A DNA stretch of 64,000 nucleotides from Cryptomeria japonica. Taxonomy: Eukaryota; Streptophyta; Pinopsida; Cupressales; Cupressaceae. Location: positions 104,522,796-104,586,795 of the forward strand of contig NC_081412.1 in the NCBI RefSeq assembly GCF_030272615.1, in the 5' to 3' direction. How positions within the stretch are numbered: the first letter of the stretch is position 1; every line of letters starts with the position of its first letter. The notes under the pieces were generated by a model. It was not told the origin of the DNA. It saw only the letters and a list, made by a program, of their open reading frames with translations, and made no database searches. Positions 59,707-64,000 of the stretch are shown one piece after another. Position numbers and translations under genes: made by a program.

Positions 59707-61168
59707 TGTAGTCACATAAATTTGTCCACTTAATTAAATGAATATTTACTATTTATTTGATTATTTAACCATCAATAATCAATTAATTATATTAATATTT
59801 GATTAATTTCATCCTCAATCTCTCCTCCTATTAATTAAATAAATTATTCAATTTATTTAAATTAATCCATTAAGCCACACTCTAAATCAATTAAATCAAT
59901 AAAACACATTTATTTAATTTAACCCCCTTTCCTCACTTAAATAAATAATTAAATATTTATTTAAATCCCTAAACTACCCCCCCCCCCCCCTCCCGCACTT
60001 GCATTCTCCTACAAATGCAAGTTGCACCTATTTAGTTGAAATAAATGAATATGATTTCAATTAAAATCCTATTTTCTCTCACCCACCAAACCCACTAGAC
60101 TCTTCTAACCCATTGTAGATTCTTCTAATCCATTCTAAATTAGCCTAATCACTCTCCCTAATTATTGTCACATTCCTAAGCAACTTGTAGTCACTTCTCA
60201 AAGCCTCCAAAGTCTTTGAAAAGCATTAAATGGTTTATGTCTCCAACAAGCTAGCCCCTAAAGTCTTCCAAACCATTAATGGTTCTTACATAACCATTTA
60301 TGGCTCTTACATAACCATTAATGGTTAACTCAACTCACCCACATGGTTAGAGACTTTCCCTCTAACTCAACCCTCATTTAACTCATGGGTCTCTTCAAGC
60401 ATTTATTGCTTTGACCATGGTTATCCCCACTAACTCTTGCACAAGAGTTTGTCCATTGGATAAAGGCATTATTTATTGGAAAAAATATTTATTCATTCAA
60501 CTCAAGACTAACCTTACCTCCCAAGTTAACCTTCAAGTCATTTCAAGCATTTAATGCTTCTTCCCTCTCCTCTCAAGTCATCTCATGTTGAAAATTGTCA
60601 TCCTGGGATTGGGTTGAAAGCCCTCACATGGATCATAAACCCATCAATCCTAGCCCTTCTTGAGATTACGCAATCTTAATAATTCATTTCTCCATTTTTC
60701 CTATAAATAGAGCCCATTTCTTCTTAATCAAAATCCACAAATCTTGTATGCATCAAACTTATACAAAATTGAGAGAGGATCTAGGAGCACTTTTCTTTGT
60801 TATTTTGGATAAAATTAACATAGATTAATTAGATACTTTCTCATATTTAGCTTGCATTTGCATAATTAGTCATTTTTCATAATCTCAAATCTCTATAAGA
60901 CATCCATAGTAGTGCAAAAAGCTGAGAGCTACATTCATGTCGAACTTGGAGAGGAGAGGAACAAGGGGGGAGCAACTATAAGCATTTTGGAGAGCATTTG
61001 AGAGGGTTTAGTGTCTTTCCTCCATTTTTGTGTGATTTCTATAATCTGTTTAATATCTCTCTTGATATGCATGCTTAGGATTGTAGTTTCATTTCTATTT
61101 TATTTTTTATTGATACTAACAATAGTAACATTTGAATCTTGTGTTCCTAACATGCTTTTTGTAGTGCA
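59707..61168 (+). repeat. Element G 5' LTR
   Basis: It probably starts TGTAGTCACATAAATTTG and ends GTAGTGCA, six bases before a primer-like site. TATAAATA is at 60702-60709. The protease frame of H stops exactly at the proposed start. The second LTR is outside the window, so the ends are inferred and not proven. Confidence 0.6.
60702..60709 (+). promoter_or_regulatory. Putative TATA box of the element G LTR
   Basis: TATAAATA, followed by AGAGCCC, in the last third of the LTR. The match and location suit an LTR promoter. Confidence 0.55.
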
Positions 61169-61173
61169 TCATT

Positions 61174-61187
61174 TGGTGAACCCAACA
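61174..61187 (+). other. Putative primer binding site of element G
   Basis: TGGTGAACCCAACA follows the LTR end after five bases. It starts with TGG as tRNA-primed sites do. I cannot assign the tRNA. Confidence 0.5.
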
Positions 61188-61239
61188 TAAATTGAACGCG
61201 CAACCTTTTGATCTAAAACTAAAAACTTTTTTTGTGAAA

Positions 61240-61580
61240 ATTGCCACACACAGGTTGTGCTTTAGTGCTATTGACATGCATTTTAGCACCTTCGATAGCT
61301 GGGGATTTAGTGCCTTTGTCTGCATTCTAGCACATTTTGTTCATAATTAGCATCTTTGTCCTTGTTATAGTAATATTGTTGATTAAATAGTGCTATTGTC
61401 ACTCTTTTAGCGCATTTGCGCTCTCTGTCTGACATAATTTTTATTATGTTTGATAGTTTTAATTAGTTCTTATGTCCATCTTGTATCATGCTTGGTTTAG
61501 AATTAGCACCTTTGTCAGTCTTTCAGTATGTTTGTATTAAAGTAGCGCTTCTATATTTACACAAAGTAACGCTTTTGTAA
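61240..61580 (+). repeat. Degenerate repeat array next to the element G primer site
   Basis: About ten units such as TTTAGTGCCTTTGTCTGCAT, TTAGCGCATTTGCGCT and TTAGCACCTTTGTCAG, spaced unevenly. It has the same core (TTAGYRC-N-TTTG) and the same place after the primer site as the array in the leader of D (32480-32828). Confidence 0.75.
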
Positions 61581-64000
61581 CAGAGAGTTGAATAAAAAAA
61601 TTGTGTAACCAAAAAATCAAAATTTTAAGCTTGTAGAAGCCCACCAAAAACCTTCTTTTTCACTAACTATTTTCTTTCTTTTTTTTTTTTCTTGTGCAGG
61701 TTTTCTAACTTCTTGTTTTGTAGGATTCGGGGAGTTAGGAAGTTTATTTTCTTTTTTATTTCTTTCTAAGCTTTTCTTTTAAAGTTAGATTTAAAAATAA
61801 TTCACTTTCCCTTTTAGTTTAAAAATAATTTCATTTTTCATTTTGGATTAAAAATCAACAAAATTTTCAGTTTGGGGCAATTTCATTTTGCAAAGTTAAA
61901 AAGAACCACAAAATCAAACAAACAAAATTTTTTTCTTGTAAGATTAGGGACAAACTTTTTATTTGGGTTTAAAACAAACAAACAAACTTTCATTTCTTGC
62001 AAGGATAAAATTCACAATCAACTTTTTATTTTGCAAGTTAAAAAGAACAAACAACTTGTTCATTTTGTTTACAAAATCGCTTTTACTTTGAGCAATGTGC
62101 TTTCAAATTTTGTTGACCAGGATTTTTTCAATTTCGTAAGTTAGAAAACAAATTGCCTTGTGAAGTTAAAAAGAGCACCATGGTTGGTGGAGCAAAATCT
62201 CCAAATAGCATATAGATCACATTGCAATAAACCAGTTAAAAAGAACAAGTGTTTTCAGTGTTTGGCACGCTTGTGCAAAAATCTGTAGAGGTCCCATTTC
62301 TAACACACACAATCCTCTCCCTTGGTTCTCATGGTCTTAGGTGCAAGAGAAAAGTGTTAGTAACGCTCAAAATTCTCTATTTTTAAGAGAGGCCTTCCAA
62401 GATACACATCACTCTTGGGAAGGACCTTGGGTGGTAAATCCTTCAAGCCGCTATATAAATAAGGTGAGAGTGAAAGCTGTAGCTTTGGGTGTAGTTGTTC
62501 CTACAGTGTAACTTGCCAAAAGGACATATGGGCCCCACCACAAGTTACAAGGCTCTTAAGTGAGTCACTGGAGAATGAAATTATGTCCAAAGACATTGAA
62601 CATTACTAAACACATTTTATTATAGAAGCCCACCCATTCTATTGATTGAGGATATTTGTGAAAAGTTCAGTGCAAGAGCATAGATGGTTTTTCTCTCAAG
62701 ATACTCACGATACATATTTCCTTGAGTAGAAACAGGGCTTTTTGAAAGGCTACTTGTACCTTGATGAAAGTGGTGACTCCCCCATCATAGGGATCATCTT
62801 TCTATTATGCTTGCACAAGACCTAGTATATCACATCCTTACCTACCACGACAGGATTCATAAGGCATGTAGTACCAAAGTCAAAGAAATATCAAGATGTG
62901 GGCTGAAAATATCGCAACTGGCCATTGACCTGAGGGATAAAAATGTTTGTTTGAGTTGTCTTTGTCTTGTGTCAAGACCAGTAACAATTTGAGCCAACTT
63001 TAGGCTTTGGTAAACATAAAATACATTTGTAAAAATGGTCAAAAAGTTCATGATTGGGTTGATTTAGACCCACACCTATTTTTGTCTTTTGTTGAAAAAG
63101 GGCAAGGTTATTGTTCTTGTGTGCTTGCTATGTTTTCTTGTCAAAGAAATTCAAAACAATTTTAAACCAAGTATTCTTCCAAGAAATTTACATCCAACAT
63201 TGGTAAATAAAACAAACATCAAACAAGTGAAACAAGTATCAAGTTTGTATGACCATCACTCACATTTTGAGAAAAAGGAGTCTGCACCAAAAGACCACAT
63301 TAAAAAAGAGATAATTGAGTTCAAAAGCTCTTATCAAAAGGAGGGAGTTTTTCTATATCAATAGACAATTTTTCTCTCATGCAGAGCCTTCTTGCACCAT
63401 ATACACTTGTATCTTCAAGGTAAATCCAACGAATTTGACAAGGAGCCTTTGAAAAATAGAACTTTTACTCAATATAGAGCCTTGGATTATCAGAAAAACA
63501 AAGGGGAAAAGATCAACCCTTCTTTCTTTCCAAAAATTTGTATCACCTACAACAAAGCTCAAGGGGAACCACCAACTCTGAGAGAGAGGAAGAAGTAGAA
63601 ACCCCCTTTGTGACATAAATTTTTTTATTGAGGTCCATATTCTATCCACTTTCACCTTCACACGTCACAAAACTATTCAACTCTCAAAACACAAAAAGGT
63701 CTTGTCCTAATTTCTTTTAAATATTTCTTAAATCAAACCAACAAATCACTTTTAGGGTGTCTCTACATCTAGGATCAATCATCATAAGAGGCATTTCTAT
63801 GCAGGTTAAAACTAGTTTATGATTCCATACTCTCATTGCTAGGTAACTTGGTTTTTAATACATCTCAAACCTTTCTATACCTTATCACATCAAAATTGTT
63901 GAAAACACAAGAGCAATTCGCAAAGAACTTTGGTAACATCCAACCTTCAGTGTTAGAGATCCATCTTCCAACAAACATTTCACAAAACTTATCTTCCATT
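61581..64000 (+). other. Element G leader, no gene in view
   Basis: This is sequence after the repeat array, with a Phe/Lys/Asn-rich frame (61872-62144) and a Leu/Lys-rich frame near 63089 but no domain. By analogy with the 2-kb leader of D, the Gag start would lie at or beyond the window end. Confidence 0.5.

Overview
This is a plant nuclear window made almost entirely of nested LTR retrotransposons. I found no intact host gene, tRNA, rRNA or CRISPR. Dual-RNase-H Tat-type Ty3/Gypsy elements, a Gypsy chromovirus, Copia elements with the plant-typical initiator-Met primer site, low GC and megabase-genome style nesting point to a seed plant with a very large genome. A gymnosperm, probably a conifer, fits best, but that is inference from style and not a species match.

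Layout. 1-5394: AT-rich sequence with a 1.3-kb polypyrimidine tract, a family of ACCC-N4-GGGT hairpins, and a decayed minus-strand gene that seems to have GT-AG introns. 5400-41332: element B (minus), an LTR element with no visible RT or integrase, flanked by AAGAC/GAGAC. Its 3' LTR is split by element A (plus, 6326-35431, duplication AAACC), a Copia-like element that encodes Gag and protease only. A carries solo LTR F (6946-8051, duplication GAGTA) in its leader. Its reading frame is split by element D (minus, 11073-33979, duplication GATAT), a giant Tat Gypsy element with an antisense plant-mobile-domain-like pseudogene. The integrase of D is in turn split by element C (minus, 17868-23398, duplication GGTAT), a relative of B. 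The nest is therefore four levels deep, and target-site duplications support every level.

41338-56853: the 3' end and 3' LTR of an older Gypsy-like element I, split by chromovirus J (minus, 42388-56670, duplication TAAAG). The integrase of J is split by Copia element E (plus, 44374-51000, duplication TGAAC). 56854-57571 is a reverse-oriented relative of the LTR of I. 57575-57900 is a microsatellite. 59285-59706 is a protease fragment of another Tat-like element (H), interrupted by the 5' LTR and leader of element G, which runs off the window at 64000.

How the parts relate. E is a decayed copy of a full Copia machine (Gag, protease, integrase, RT, RNase H). B and C carry a four-zinc-knuckle Gag-like ORF plus a long conserved ORF of unknown function and no polymerase. 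B shares with E an almost identical polypurine tract, the primer site and about 23 bases of leader. C shares LTR blocks with E. This suggests that B/C form a non-autonomous family mobilised in trans by E-like elements, which is the most interesting system here. All open frames carry stops or frameshifts, so every element in view looks inactive.
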